The notes: a model not told the origin generated them from the letters alone. Shown: positions 10,508 to 20,365, counted from the stretch's first letter. The stretch: 64,000 nucleotides of DNA from Microbacterium salitolerans (GCF_019720895.1 NZ_JAHKSH010000001.1:372001-436000); one strand, 5' to 3'. Numbers and translations are program-made.

Positions 10508-10717
10508 GTGACGCCTGTGACCCTCCTCGTGTCGACGAAGGGTCGTAGGCGTCACTTGAGAGGGCGGATCCGCGGGGCCGGCGCTCAAGTGACTCTCGTG
10601 ACCCTGTCCGCGCGGGCGAAGGGTCGTCGGCGTCACTTGAGTGAGCGGATCCGCGGGGCCGGCGCTCAAGTGACGCTTGTGACCCTTCCCGCGTGGACGA
10701 AGGGGCGTCGGCGTCAC
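10508..10717. repeat. Palindromic repeat family A, three 48-bp units
   Basis: The units are 10508-10555, 10589-10636 and 10670-10717, each exactly 48 bp, with 33-bp spacers. Arms are close to GTGACGCCTACGACCCTTC and its complement. Here the symmetry extends outward through TTGAG / CTCAA. The two spacers are nearly identical and share GCGGATCCGCGGGGCCGGCG, itself partly palindromic. The array sits between the pgm stop and the phoX promoter. Confidence 0.9.
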
Positions 10718-10727
10718 ACGAAGACGG

Positions 10728-12371
10728 TCAGTCTCCGAGCACCGCCGACACGATCGCGCGGGCCTCGGCCTGCACCTCGGCGAGGTGCTGGTGGCCCTTG
10801 AGGCTTTCGGCGTAGAGCTTGTAGACGGCCTCGGTGCCGGAGGGGCGGGCGGCGAACCACGCGAACTCGGTCTGCACCTTGAGGCCGCCGATCGCGGCGT
10901 CGTTGCCCGGCGCGTGCGAGAGCTTCGCGGTGATCGGATCCCCGGCGAGGGTGTCCGCCGTGACGTCGTCGGGCGAGAGGGCCTTGAGTGCGGCCTTCTG
11001 CTCGGCTGTCGCGGGAGCATCGACGCGCTCATACGCCGAGGCGCCGTACTCGGCCTCGAGCTCCGCGTAGCGCTGCGAGGGCGACTTGCCCGTGACGGCG
11101 ATCATCTCGGCCGCGAGGAGGCACAGGATGATGCCGTCCTTGTCGGTCGTCCACACCTGGCCGTCGCGACGCAGGAACGAGGCGCCGGCGGATTCCTCGC
11201 CGCCGAAGGCGACGGATCCGTCGATCAGGCCGGGGACGAACCACTTGAAGCCGACGGGCACCTCGAGCAGGTGGCGGCCGAGCGCACTCGTGACGCGGTC
11301 GATCATCATCGACGACACGAGGGTCTTGCCGACGGCCGCGCCGGCGGACCACCCGGGGCGGTTCGCGAAGAGATAGTCGATCGCGACGGCGAGATAGTGG
11401 TTGGGATTCATGAGCCCCGCATCGGGCGTGACGATGCCGTGGCGGTCGGCGTCGGCGTCGTTGCCCGTGAGCACGTCGAACTGGTCGCGCTTCGCGACGA
11501 GCGAGGCCATCGCGGAGGGGGACGACGGATCCATGCGGATCTTCTCGTCCCAGTCGAGCGTCATGAACTTCCACGTCGGGTCGACGTCGGGGTTCACGAC
11601 GGTCAGGTCGATCTCGTACAGGTCGGCGATCTGCTGCCAGTACTCGACCGAGGCGCCGCCGAGGGGGTCGGCGCCGATGCGTACGCCCGCCGTGCGGATG
11701 GCCTCCATGTCGATGATGCTGCCGAGGTCGCGCACGTACGCGTCGCGGAAGTCGTACGTCGCGAGGGCGTGGTCGTCCATGTCAGCGTGACGCACGCGCT
11801 TCACGCCGTCGAGTCCCGCGGCGATGAGCGCGTTCGCGCGGTCGGCGATCCACGTCGTGGCATCGGAGTCGGCCGGGCCGCCGTGGGGCGGGTTGTACTT
11901 GAAGCCGCCGTCGGCGGGCGGGTTGTGGCTGGGTGTCGCGACGATGCCATCGGCGCGCGTCGGGTCGTCTGCCGCCTTGCCGTGGTTGTGCACGAGGATC
12001 GCGTGGCTCAGCGCCGGCGTCGGAACATACGAGTCGTGGGCGTCGATGCGGACGTCGACCGCGTTGGCGACGAGCACCTCGATGGCGGTGCGCTCGGCCG
12101 GGAGCGACAGGGCGTGCGTGTCGCGGCCGAAGAACAGCGGGCCCGCGATGCCCTGGTTCGCGCGGTAGTCGACGATCGCCTGCGTCGTGGCGAGGATGTG
12201 CTGCTCGTTGAAGCTCGTGGTGAGGCTCGAACCGCGGTGACCGCTCGTGCCGAAGGACACCCTCTGCGAGGCGACATCCGGATCCGGCTTCTTGTCGTAG
12301 TAGGCGGCGATGAGCGCATCGACGTCGACGAGGTCGCTCGGCTCGGCGGGGAATCCTGCTCGGCTGCTCAT
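10728..12371 (-). CDS. pgm: Phosphoglucomutase, alpha-D-glucose phosphate-specific
   Basis: The 547-residue enzyme interconverts glucose 1-phosphate and glucose 6-phosphate, linking imported maltodextrin and glycogen to glycolysis. Visible motifs are SFGTSGHRG near the N-terminus and the catalytic phosphoserine loop [11 protein letters not shown] at about residue 145. The magnesium-binding loop [10 protein letters not shown] lies at about 300, and the phosphate-binding segment [16 protein letters not shown] near the C-terminus. Length and order match the E. coli Pgm subfamily. The start is the ATG at 12369-12371. Its 3' end abuts a family A repeat array. Confidence 0.95.
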   Translation of the reverse strand: MSSRAGFPAEPSDLVDVDALIAAYYDKKPDPDVASQRVSFGTSGHRGSSLTTSFNEQHILATTQAIVDYRANQGIAGPLFFGRDTHALSLPAERTAIEVLVANAVDVRIDAHDSYVPTPALSHAILVHNHGKAADDPTRADGIVATPSHNPPADGGFKYNPPHGGPADSDATTWIADRANALIAAGLDGVKRVRHADMDDHALATYDFRDAYVRDLGSIIDMEAIRTAGVRIGADPLGGASVEYWQQIADLYEIDLTVVNPDVDPTWKFMTLDWDEKIRMDPSSPSAMASLVAKRDQFDVLTGNDADADRHGIVTPDAGLMNPNHYLAVAIDYLFANRPGWSAGAAVGKTLVSSMMIDRVTSALGRHLLEVPVGFKWFVPGLIDGSVAFGGEESAGASFLRRDGQVWTTDKDGIILCLLAAEMIAVTGKSPSQRYAELEAEYGASAYERVDAPATAEQKAALKALSPDDVTADTLAGDPITAKLSHAPGNDAAIGGLKVQTEFAWFAARPSGTEAVYKLYAESLKGHQHLAEVQAEARAIVSAVLGD

Positions 12372-12598
12372 GTACTCAGTCTGCCAGGCTGTCTGCGCCA
12401 TTTCGCGCCCGCGCGCGGATCCGCTCGGCTCCGGGGTTGATGTTCTCCCTTGGCGCATGGGAGTGGGCGTGGATGTGCGTGCGGTGCGGGGGAGTGCGTT
12501 CGGCGCGAGCGGGCCGCGGGCGCGAGGAGGCGCGGGTTTCCTGCGGGGGCGCGGGCGGCCGCCGCGGCGCCGTTCGCCGGCGCACTACGCTGTGAGGC

Positions 12599-13552
12599 AT
12601 GTCGACTGCGCCCGCCGGATCCCGAACGTACAGTTACCTCGGCCCCGCGGGAACCTTCACGGAGGCGGCGCTCGCGCAGGTCGAAGAGGCCGAGGGGCAG
12701 GTCTGGCGGCCCGTCGCCAACGTGGGGGCGGCGCTCGACGACGTCGCGTCGGGGCGCTCGCACGGTGCCATGATCGCGATCGAGAACACCGTCGAGGGCG
12801 GGGTGTCGAGCGCGCAGGACGCGCTCGCGAACACGCCGGGTCTGCGCATCATCGGCGAGTACCTCGTGCCCGTGAGCTTCGTGCTCGTGGCGCCCCGCGG
12901 ATCCCGCCTCGAGGATGTCGTCGACGTCGCCGCGCATCCCGTCGCCTACGCGCAGTGCCTCGAGTGGCTCGGGAAGAACGTGCCGGGGCACACGCAGGTG
13001 ATCGCGGCGAGCAACGTGCAGAGCGCGATCGGCGTGCTCGACGGATCCCTTCCCGCGCAGGCGGCGATCGCCGCGCCGGGCGTCGCGAACCACTACGACG
13101 TGGACGTGCTCGCCGAGAACATCGGCGACAACCCCGACGCCGTGACGCGCTTCGTGCTCGTGACGCGCACCGTGCAGCCGCCCGAGGCGACCGGCGCCGA
13201 CAAGACGTCGCTCATCGTCGAGCTGCCGAAGGAGGTGCCGGGCGCGCTCGTCGAGATGCTCGAGCAGTTCGCCACGCGCGGCATCAACCTCAGCCTGATC
13301 CAGTCGCGTCCGATCGGCGACCGCCTGGGGCGCTACCGCTTCGTGATCGACGCCGACGGGCACATCGTCGACGAGCGCATGGCCGACGCGCTCATGGGCC
13401 TCAAGCGCTTCAGCCCGCACGTCATCTTCCTCGGCTCCTATCCGCGCGCCGACCGTCAGGCCGTGCAGCACTCGGACCGCTACAGCGACGCGTCGTTCGC
13501 CGACGCCCGCGACTGGCTCCGCGAGCTCCTCGCAGGCGCCGCCGCCGAGTAG
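12599..13552 (+). CDS. pheA: Prephenate dehydratase
   Basis: The 317-residue monofunctional enzyme converts prephenate to phenylpyruvate in phenylalanine synthesis. The N-terminal catalytic domain shows YSYLGPAGTFTEAAL and the substrate-loop sequence AMIAIENTVEGGVSSA. The C-terminal ACT domain (from about residue 200) carries NLSLIQSRPIGDRLGRYRF, the phenylalanine-sensing ESRP-like loop. No chorismate mutase domain is fused. The ATG at 12599 directly precedes the conserved start. It is divergent from pgm across a 227-bp gap in which I see no other feature. Confidence 0.95.
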   Translation: MSTAPAGSRTYSYLGPAGTFTEAALAQVEEAEGQVWRPVANVGAALDDVASGRSHGAMIAIENTVEGGVSSAQDALANTPGLRIIGEYLVPVSFVLVAPRGSRLEDVVDVAAHPVAYAQCLEWLGKNVPGHTQVIAASNVQSAIGVLDGSLPAQAAIAAPGVANHYDVDVLAENIGDNPDAVTRFVLVTRTVQPPEATGADKTSLIVELPKEVPGALVEMLEQFATRGINLSLIQSRPIGDRLGRYRFVIDADGHIVDERMADALMGLKRFSPHVIFLGSYPRADRQAVQHSDRYSDASFADARDWLRELLAGAAAE

Positions 13553-13669
13553 CGGGCGGCTTCGTCCGTCGCGCTGCGCTGCGTGGTGCCGCGATTCGGC
13601 AACGCTGCGCTGCGTGGTGCCGCGGGTCATCGACACCGTGCTTCGGTGTCGCCGTGGGGCATCGACACC

Positions 13670-13902
13670 GTGTCCCACAACACGCCGTCACTGACCCGTC
13701 GTTACGGCGTGTCCTGGGACACGCGGCGTGTGGCACAGCAACCGTGTCCCACGACACGCCGTCACGCGACACGGATGACGGCGTGTTGTGGGACATGGGC
13801 TGGGGCGTGGCGCGCGATGCCGCGACTTGAGTTGGGTAGTGCGTCGACCGTGTCCCACGACACGCCGTTAAGCGCCGCGAGTGACGGCGTGTTGTGGGAC
13901 AC
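13670..13902. repeat. Palindromic repeat family C, three 53-bp units
   Basis: The units are 13670-13722, 13744-13796 and 13850-13902, each exactly 53 bp. The 21-nt arms begin GTGTCCCACAACACGCCGTC and are complementary, with an 11-bp variable centre. The linker between the first two units (21 bp) is nearly the same as the linker in the pair at 20395-20521. The array lies in a 591-bp gene-free stretch after pheA. A separate small hairpin, GACACCG/CGGTGTC, lies at about 13632-13650. Confidence 0.92.
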
Positions 13903-14071
13903 GGCGGGGGACGGTGGGTGAGGGGGCGGCCGGATCCGTGACCCGCCGGTGTGCGCCGTCTCCCGCAGTCCCGTGGCGCGGCGACGGGCGGAGCCGGACT
14001 GCCGCCGCGCGACGGCGCCATCCGGCCGCTGTCTGCAGTGGCCCGTCCGTGAGCGTCGAGAGGGCGCCGTC

Positions 14072-14093
14072 CTTTCACAGTCGGATGTGAAAG
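14072..14093. promoter_or_regulatory. Perfect inverted repeat upstream of the iron-type operon
   Basis: CTTTCACA and TGTGAAAG form a perfect 8-bp palindrome around a 6-bp centre, 51 bp before the permease start. This is a plausible operator; the regulator is unknown. Confidence 0.5.
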
Positions 14094-14112
14094 ATCCGTC
14101 ACCTATTTGGTG

Positions 14113-14132
14113 TTGATTCTCATTCTCATTAA
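14113..14132. promoter_or_regulatory. Possible Fur-family operator
   Basis: TTGATTCTCATTCTCATTAA is an AT-rich run in a GC-rich setting, containing the TGATTCTCATT element typical of Fur/Zur boxes. It sits 11 bp before the start of the FecCD-type permease, where a metal-dependent repressor would act. Assignment rests on sequence similarity by eye. Confidence 0.4.
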
Positions 14133-14143
14133 GCTCCTCTCTT

Positions 14144-15253
14144 GTGCCGCACAACCTCCCCGCGCCCATTCGACAGGCCGTCCCCTCCGGGCGGTCGCGC
14201 CGACGCGCACAGCGCCGCACCTGGGGGATCTGTGCGGCGCTCGTGATCGCGAACGGTGTGCTCATCATCGCGTCCGGCGCCGTCGGTGCCGTGCAGGTGA
14301 GCGCCGCGGAGGCCGCTCAGATCGTGATCGGCCATCTCCTGCCGGGGATGCCGTGGATGGCCGACGGGTCGCTGACGCCGCTGCAGGATCAGGCCGTGTG
14401 GCAGTTCCGGATTCCGCGGACCCTGCTGGCAGCTCTCGCCGGTGCCGGCCTGGCGCTCGCCGGGGCGCTCATGCAGGTGACCGTGCGCAACCCGCTGGCC
14501 GAGCCCTACATCCTCGGTGTCTCGTCGGGTGCGAGCGTGGGCGCGGTGCTCGTGATCGTGTTCGGGTCGGCCGCCGTCGGCGGGCTGTCGCTGAATGTCG
14601 CGGCCTTCGTCGGTGCTCTGGCGGCGTGCGTGGCGGTCTCGATGCTCGCGCGCAAGAACGGCACGCTGTCGCCGACGCGCATGATCCTGGCAGGTGTCGC
14701 ACTCGGAACGCTGCTGAGCGCCGTGACGAGCTACCTCACGATCTCGACCGACGCGCAGAACGTCGTCAGCGTGCTGTTCTTCCTGCTCGGGAGCGTGTCG
14801 GCGGCGTCGATGGGCAGCCTCATCGGTCCCGCGGTGGCGCTCGCTATCTCGTGCGTGGTCGCCGGACTGCTAGCGCGCTCGCTGAATGCGCTCATGACGG
14901 GTGACGAGTCCGCCATCTCGCTGGGTGTGAACGCGACCCGCCTGCGCGGGCTGCTGCTCGTCATCGCCTCGCTGCTGACGGGCGCCGTCGTCTCGGTCGC
15001 GGGCGGGATCGGCTTCGTCGGCCTCGTCATCCCGCACATCGCGCGGATCCTGGTGGGAGCGGACCATCGCAGGATGCTGCCGGTGACCGTGCTCAGCGGA
15101 TCCCTGTTCCTGGTGGCCGCCGACCTGCTGGCACGCACGGTCGCGGCACCGACCGAGATCCCGCTGGGGATCCTCACGGCGTTCGTCGGCGCGCCCTTCT
15201 TCCTGTGGCTGATGCGCCGCGGCGGAGCCGACAGGGCGGGGTTCGGACGATGA
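14144..15253 (+). CDS. FecCD-family ABC transporter permease
   Basis: The 369-residue permease has about nine to ten hydrophobic helices of the BtuC/FhuB/FecCD fold used to import iron-siderophores, haem or corrinoids. Typical segments are FRIPRTLLAALAGAGLALAG, NPLAEPYILGVSSGASVGA and GFVGLVIPHIARILVGADH. The GTG at 14144 is the likely start because it precedes a basic tail and the first helix; no strong ribosome binding site is seen. It heads a five-gene operon. An alternative substrate for close actinobacterial relatives is a putative F420-0 precursor, so I leave the substrate open. Confidence 0.88.
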   Translation: MPHNLPAPIRQAVPSGRSRRRAQRRTWGICAALVIANGVLIIASGAVGAVQVSAAEAAQIVIGHLLPGMPWMADGSLTPLQDQAVWQFRIPRTLLAALAGAGLALAGALMQVTVRNPLAEPYILGVSSGASVGAVLVIVFGSAAVGGLSLNVAAFVGALAACVAVSMLARKNGTLSPTRMILAGVALGTLLSAVTSYLTISTDAQNVVSVLFFLLGSVSAASMGSLIGPAVALAISCVVAGLLARSLNALMTGDESAISLGVNATRLRGLLLVIASLLTGAVVSVAGGIGFVGLVIPHIARILVGADHRRMLPVTVLSGSLFLVAADLLARTVAAPTEIPLGILTAFVGAPFFLWLMRRGGADRAGFGR

Positions 15254-16053
15254 GGGTGGATTTCGAGGACATCACCGTCGCTCTGGGCGGGCAGGATGTG
15301 ATCCGCGGGGCATCGGCATCGATCGCGTCGGGGACGGTGGTCGGCCTCGTGGGACCCAATGGATCCGGCAAGTCGTCGCTGCTCCGCACGCTCTATCGCG
15401 CGGTCGCGCCGCGCGGCGGCACGGTGCGCATCGACGGGCAGGACGTGCGCGCGTTCGGGGGGCGCCAGCTGGCTCGCACGGTCGCCGTGATGCTGCAGGA
15501 TGCTCCGACCGACTTCGACCTCAGCGTCGAGGAGACCGTGCTGCTCGGCCGGGCGCCGCATCACACGACCTTCGGGCGCGACACCGCCGAGGATCTGCGC
15601 ATCGTCGACGATGCGATGGCGCGCACCGAGATCGTCGATCTCGCCGATCGCATGGTCGGGACCCTCTCGGGCGGCCAGCGCCAGCGGGTCATGCTCGCAC
15701 GGGCGCTCGCGCAGCAGACGCCCGTCCTGGTCCTCGACGAGCCGAGCAACCATCTCGACATCAGCCATCAGCACGAGCTGATGAGCACCGTGCGCGGTCT
15801 CGGATGCACCGTCATCGCCGCGCTCCACGATCTCAACCTCGCGACGCAGTACTGCGACGCGATCATCGTCCTCGCCGACGGTGAGGTCGCCGCGATGGGG
15901 GCGCCGCAGCAGGCGCTCACCCCGGCCCTGATCCGCCGCACCTTCGGGGTCGACGTGCGCGTGCTCGGCAACGCCGACGAGCCCGTGTTCTCCTTCCGCC
16001 GTCTGGGCGATTCCGCCCCCGCCACCCTCATGGAAAGCAGCGTGATCCGATGA
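15250..16053 (+). CDS. ABC transporter ATP-binding protein (FecE/BtuD type)
   Basis: The 267-residue ATPase energises the permease encoded upstream. Walker A is GPNGSGKSS, the signature is LSGGQRQRVMLARAL and Walker B plus H-loop follow as VLVLDEPSNHLD and ALHDLNLA. Its start overlaps the permease stop (ATGA at 15250-15253), so synthesis is coupled. Confidence 0.92.
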   Translation: MRVDFEDITVALGGQDVIRGASASIASGTVVGLVGPNGSGKSSLLRTLYRAVAPRGGTVRIDGQDVRAFGGRQLARTVAVMLQDAPTDFDLSVEETVLLGRAPHHTTFGRDTAEDLRIVDDAMARTEIVDLADRMVGTLSGGQRQRVMLARALAQQTPVLVLDEPSNHLDISHQHELMSTVRGLGCTVIAALHDLNLATQYCDAIIVLADGEVAAMGAPQQALTPALIRRTFGVDVRVLGNADEPVFSFRRLGDSAPATLMESSVIR

Positions 16054-17066
16054 TCCAGATCTCTCGTCCCCGCACCCGCATGCGCACCGCGGCCGCGTCC
16101 TCTCTCGCCGCCGCGGCGATTCTGCTCGCCGGCTGCGGATCGGGGGTGGTCGGAGACACGGCGGATGCCGACGTCGAGACGACGACGATCGAGAACTGCG
16201 GCCGCGACGTCGTCGTCGACGGCGCCCCCGAGGCGGCGGTGGGCATGCACCCGGCGCAGACGGAGCTGATGCTGCGGCTCGGCCTCGCCGACCGGCTCGT
16301 CGGGCAGGCGCAGGCCGCGGCGCAGGCGCTGCCCGACGACGTCGCCCCGCTCGCCGAGGACGTCCCTGTGCTCGGCGACGTCGCCCCGCCCAGCCGTGAG
16401 GACCTGCTCGCCGTCGAACCCGATTTCGTCTACTCGCCGACCACCTACGAGTTCTCGGCGGATCAGGGATTCGCGAGCCTCGAGCAGCTCGACGCCGTCG
16501 ATGCGGCCGTCTACGTGGCATCGGGCGGATGCCATGAGCGGCGCATGACGGGTGAGGTCGCCGACCTGTTCACGGATCTGGAGAACCTCGGCAAGATCTT
16601 CGGCGTCGAGGAGGAGGCGGCTCAGCTGATCGACGACAGCCGCGCTGACCTCGACGGGGTGGCGGAGGCCGTCGCGGACGTCGAGCCGCTGCGTGTCGCG
16701 CAGGTGTACTACGAGGGCGGAACCCTGCAGGCGATCGGGGCCGGCGTCGAGTACGACATGCTCCAGCTGGCCGGCGCCGACAACGTCTACGGGCCTGACC
16801 AGGCGGCGTTCGCGGACTTCTTCGCCGCCACGATCACGCCCGAAGCGCTCGCCGCTGAGGCGCCCGACGCCCTCGTCTTCTCGACGTACGATGACGCGCA
16901 TGAGGCGGCGACGCGCGAGTACCTCTCGACGACGTTCCCGGACATGCCGGCGGTGCAGGACGACCGCCTGATCGCCGTCTCGTCGTCGGACGTCTTCCCC
17001 GGAACGCTCGGCAACATCGCAGTGGTGCAGAAGGTGGCGCAGGGTCTCTACCCTGAGGCGTTCTGA
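16050..17066 (+). CDS. Substrate-binding lipoprotein (FecB/BtuF-like)
   Basis: The 338-residue class III binding protein has a lipoprotein signal ending LLAGC (lipidated Cys at about residue 29). The TroA-type fold follows, starting with TTIENCGRDVVVDGAP and HPAQTELMLRLGL, which resembles siderophore/cobalamin binding proteins. It overlaps the ATPase stop by ATGA at 16050-16053. With the two preceding genes it completes an importer. The ligand cannot be read from sequence: ferric siderophore, haem, corrinoid and F420-0 are all possible. Confidence 0.85.
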   Translation: MIQISRPRTRMRTAAASSLAAAAILLAGCGSGVVGDTADADVETTTIENCGRDVVVDGAPEAAVGMHPAQTELMLRLGLADRLVGQAQAAAQALPDDVAPLAEDVPVLGDVAPPSREDLLAVEPDFVYSPTTYEFSADQGFASLEQLDAVDAAVYVASGGCHERRMTGEVADLFTDLENLGKIFGVEEEAAQLIDDSRADLDGVAEAVADVEPLRVAQVYYEGGTLQAIGAGVEYDMLQLAGADNVYGPDQAAFADFFAATITPEALAAEAPDALVFSTYDDAHEAATREYLSTTFPDMPAVQDDRLIAVSSSDVFPGTLGNIAVVQKVAQGLYPEAF

Positions 17067-17069
17067 CCC

Positions 17070-18749
17070 GTGATCCACCGCCGTCTCCTGCAGCTCGCCG
17101 GGGCGATTCCCGGGACGATCGCGGTCCTCGCGGTGTGCGGGATCGTGCTGTCGGCGCTGCACCTGACGTTCGCGATCACGCTGGGATCCGCGATCGCCGC
17201 GCTCATCGTCGGCGACGGAGATCCCGTGCGCGCCTTCGCGATCCTCGCTGCCGTCACGGTGGCTCGCGGCGTGGTGATCTGGATGCGCGAGCTCGTCGCC
17301 GCGCGCGCGGGAGCGGCGGTGCGGATCCGTCTGCGTCGCCGCCTGCTCGGACGCCTGTCGGCGGTGCCCGTCGCCGAGCGCGATTCCGGCGCCGCGGCCG
17401 CCGTCGCGATCGACGGCGTCGAGGGGCTCGATCCCTACTTCACGCGCTACCTGCCGCAGCTGATCGTCGTGTTCGTCGTGCCCGCGATCGTCGTCGTCCT
17501 CGTCTGGGAGCGCTCGGCCGCCGCAGGGCTCATCCTGGCGGTCGCGGCGGCGATCGCGGTGTTCGCGCCGCGCGCCTGGGATGCCCGCCTGCTCACGACG
17601 GGACGCACCCGATGGGCGCGATTCGCGCGACTGTCGTCGGGCTACGTCGAGGCGCTGCAGCAGATCCCGCTCCTGCGCGCGTTCGGCGCATCCGGCCGCG
17701 CGGCGGAGCGGCTCGCGAACGAGGCGGAGGGCCTGCGCGAGCTGACGATGGCACAGCTTCGGCTGTCGCTGGTCGTGACGGTCGTCGGCGGACTCGCGAT
17801 GCACCTCGGAACCGTGCTGGCGACACTCGCGGCGATCGCCGCGGTCGCGTCGGGCGAGGCCTCGGCGGTGGGAGCCGTGGTCGTGCTCATGCTCGCTCGT
17901 GAGTGCTTCCGGCCCGTGCTCGACCTGGCCGAAAACTGGCACGCCGGTTATCTCGGGCTGACGGCCGTCGACGGGCTCGAGAGGCTCCTGACGGCGCGGC
18001 CCGACATCGTCGAGGACGGCGCCCACGATCGCCCCGCGCCCGTCGGCGAGTTCGAGCTCGACGCGGTGTCGTTTCGCTATCCGGGCGCCGAACCGGCGGT
18101 GGCCGATCTGTCGCTGCGGGTCGCGCCCGGCGAGACGGTCGCGCTCATCGGTGCGTCCGGATCCGGGAAGAGCACCGTCGCCCGCCTGCTCGAACGCGAC
18201 GTCGATCCGGAGGCCGGCGTCGTCCGCGTCGGCGGGCGGGATCTACGCGAGTACACGCCGGGCGCGCGGAGCCGGAGCGTGGTGGTGGTGCCGCAGGATC
18301 CGGTGCTGTTCACGTGGTCCGTCCGCGAGAACCTGCGACTGCACCGCGCGGACGCGGCAGACGCCGAGGTCGAGCGGGCGGCGCGCGCGGCGGGGATCCA
18401 CCACGTGATCTGCGCGCTGCCCGACGGCTACGACACGGTGCTGGCCGAGAACGGCGAGCAGCTCTCTGGGGGTCAGTGCCAGCGGCTGGCGATCGCTCGC
18501 GCGCTGCTGTCGCCCGCTCCCGTGCTGGTGTTCGACGAGGTCACATCGGCGCTCGATCTCGAGACCGAGCGCGCAGTCGTCGACGCGCTCGCCCGGGAGG
18601 GCGCAGGGCGGACGATGCTTCTCATCGCCCACCGCGAGTCGGCGTGCGTTCATGCGACCCGGTGGGTCGGTCTCGATGCGGGACGGGTCGTCGCATCGGG
18701 AGACGGCGCGCCCTCGGGACGGGCGTTCGCACGGGTGGCGGTGCGATGA
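17070..18749 (+). CDS. Fused ABC permease-ATPase (CydD/IrtA-like half)
   Basis: The 559-residue type IV ABC half-transporter has about six transmembrane helices (residues 1-300) fused to an ATPase domain. Walker A is GASGSGKST (about 362), the signature LSGGQCQRLAIARA and Walker B PVLVFDEVTSALD. It starts with GTG 3 bp after the binding-protein stop and overlaps the next gene by ATGA, so all five genes form one transcription unit. Paired half-transporters beside a siderophore-type importer recall mycobacterial IrtAB and YbtPQ, which import or process chelates, but CydDC-like export is equally compatible. Confidence 0.82.
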   Translation: MIHRRLLQLAGAIPGTIAVLAVCGIVLSALHLTFAITLGSAIAALIVGDGDPVRAFAILAAVTVARGVVIWMRELVAARAGAAVRIRLRRRLLGRLSAVPVAERDSGAAAAVAIDGVEGLDPYFTRYLPQLIVVFVVPAIVVVLVWERSAAAGLILAVAAAIAVFAPRAWDARLLTTGRTRWARFARLSSGYVEALQQIPLLRAFGASGRAAERLANEAEGLRELTMAQLRLSLVVTVVGGLAMHLGTVLATLAAIAAVASGEASAVGAVVVLMLARECFRPVLDLAENWHAGYLGLTAVDGLERLLTARPDIVEDGAHDRPAPVGEFELDAVSFRYPGAEPAVADLSLRVAPGETVALIGASGSGKSTVARLLERDVDPEAGVVRVGGRDLREYTPGARSRSVVVVPQDPVLFTWSVRENLRLHRADAADAEVERAARAAGIHHVICALPDGYDTVLAENGEQLSGGQCQRLAIARALLSPAPVLVFDEVTSALDLETERAVVDALAREGAGRTMLLIAHRESACVHATRWVGLDAGRVVASGDGAPSGRAFARVAVR

Positions 18750-20365
18750 CCGCGATCCTGCGGCTGCTGCCGCTGATCGCGACGCGGCGCAGCCTGTTCA
18801 TCGAAACAGTCGTGTGGGGCGCCGTCGCCCAGACCGCCGTCCTCGGTATCGCGCTCGGGCTGTCGTGGGCGATCGGCCGCGTCATCGTCGGCGTGTCCGT
18901 GCCGCTGTCCGTCGTGACCCTCCTCCTGAGCGCCGCCGCCGTGCTCGCGTCGCTCGCCGCGTGGCGCGAGTCGTGGGTCGGTCACGACCTGGCCTACCGC
19001 CTTCTCGCGACGATGCGCGGTCACCTCCTCGACGCGCTGCGTCGCAGCCTGCCATCGCGCGCACGGCATCGCCGCACGGGTGACCTGACGACGACCGCTC
19101 TCGCCGACGTCGAGACGCTCGAGTGGCTCTACGCGCACACAGCCGCGCAGCTGCTCACGTCCGTCCTCATCCTGTCGGTCAGCGCGGCGGTATCGGTGTC
19201 GATCACGCCGCTCCTCCTGCTCGTGTGGGTGCCGCTGCTCGTCATCGGCGTCGCCGTCCCCCTCCTCACGGCACGGCGAGCGCGCCGCGACAGCTCGGCG
19301 CTCGCCGCGGGTGCCGCGGCGCTGCGCGCCGACGCGCTCGACACGGTGCGCGGGATGCGCGACCTGACGGGCGCCGGTGCGCTCGGTCGCCAGCTGACCC
19401 GGCTCACGGCCACGACGCGGCGGCTGGCGCGGCTGCAGACGCGCGAGGCCTCTCGGATCGGCGCCGAGCGTGCCATCGCCGACGTGGCCCTCGCGCTCGC
19501 GGTGCTGGGCGCGATCCTCATCGTCCTCCTCGGCGACGACCGGATCTCCCGCGAGGACATCCCGCTGGCGGTGACGGTCGCAGCGGCAGGCCTGGGGCCC
19601 GCGGCGCAGATCGCCGACCTGCTGCGCGGCGTGGGCGGTCTGCGTGCCGCGGCCGAGCGCATCGGGGACGTGCTCGCGATGCCGCCGGCGGTCGCGGAGA
19701 CACGGGGCGCGCATCCGACGCGAGACGGCGAGCGGGGACTGGTCCTCGACGGCATCCGCTTCTCGTATGACGGCGGGGATCCCGTGCTCGACGGTTTCGC
19801 GCTGACGATTCGTCCGGGTGAGGTGGTGGCGCTCACGGGGCCATCTGGTGTCGGCAAGACTACGGCCGCGCGTCTCGCCCTGCGGATGTGGGATCCCGAT
19901 GCCGGTGCCGTGCGCGTCGACGGCATCGACATCCGCGATCTGCCGGACGGCGAGCTGCGGGCGCTCGTGACCGCCGTGCCGCAGTCGTCGCCGCTGCTGC
20001 GGGGGACGATTCGCTCGAACATCGTGCTCGCGGATCTGGATGCCTCGGAGGAGCGGATCCGCGCCGCAGCGGATGTCGCCGGCCTCCTGGATCCCTCGAC
20101 GGGGCTGACGTCCGGCCTCGACACGCCGATCGGCGAGCACGGCACCGGGCTGTCGGGCGGGCAGCGCGCTCGCGTCGCGATCGCTCGCGCGCTCCTGCCG
20201 GATCCGCGCGTGCTCGTGCTGGACGAGCCCACCGCGTCGCTCGACCCCGATGCCGAGGCCGCGATCCTCGACCTCATCCGGCGTGCGAGCGACCGCGCCG
20301 TGCTTCTCATCGCGCACCGGCCCGCGACGATCGCTGCGGCCGACCGGCGGGTCGAGCTGGCGTGA
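18746..20365 (+). CDS. Fused ABC permease-ATPase (CydC/IrtB-like half)
   Basis: The 539-residue partner of the preceding half-transporter has transmembrane domain residues 1-310. Its ATPase domain has Walker A GPSGVGKTT (about 364), signature LSGGQRARVAIARA and Walker B RVLVLDEPTASLD. A Q-loop is visible in VTAVPQSSPLLRGT. It probably forms a heterodimer with the preceding product. The gene ends the operon, 30 bp before a family C repeat pair. Confidence 0.82.
   Translation: MTAILRLLPLIATRRSLFIETVVWGAVAQTAVLGIALGLSWAIGRVIVGVSVPLSVVTLLLSAAAVLASLAAWRESWVGHDLAYRLLATMRGHLLDALRRSLPSRARHRRTGDLTTTALADVETLEWLYAHTAAQLLTSVLILSVSAAVSVSITPLLLLVWVPLLVIGVAVPLLTARRARRDSSALAAGAAALRADALDTVRGMRDLTGAGALGRQLTRLTATTRRLARLQTREASRIGAERAIADVALALAVLGAILIVLLGDDRISREDIPLAVTVAAAGLGPAAQIADLLRGVGGLRAAAERIGDVLAMPPAVAETRGAHPTRDGERGLVLDGIRFSYDGGDPVLDGFALTIRPGEVVALTGPSGVGKTTAARLALRMWDPDAGAVRVDGIDIRDLPDGELRALVTAVPQSSPLLRGTIRSNIVLADLDASEERIRAAADVAGLLDPSTGLTSGLDTPIGEHGTGLSGGQRARVAIARALLPDPRVLVLDEPTASLDPDAEAAILDLIRRASDRAVLLIAHRPATIAAADRRVELA

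Noticed and set aside
10728-12440. Plus-strand open frame opposite pgm
   Set aside because: No recognisable domain and shadow composition; pgm on the minus strand has all catalytic motifs.
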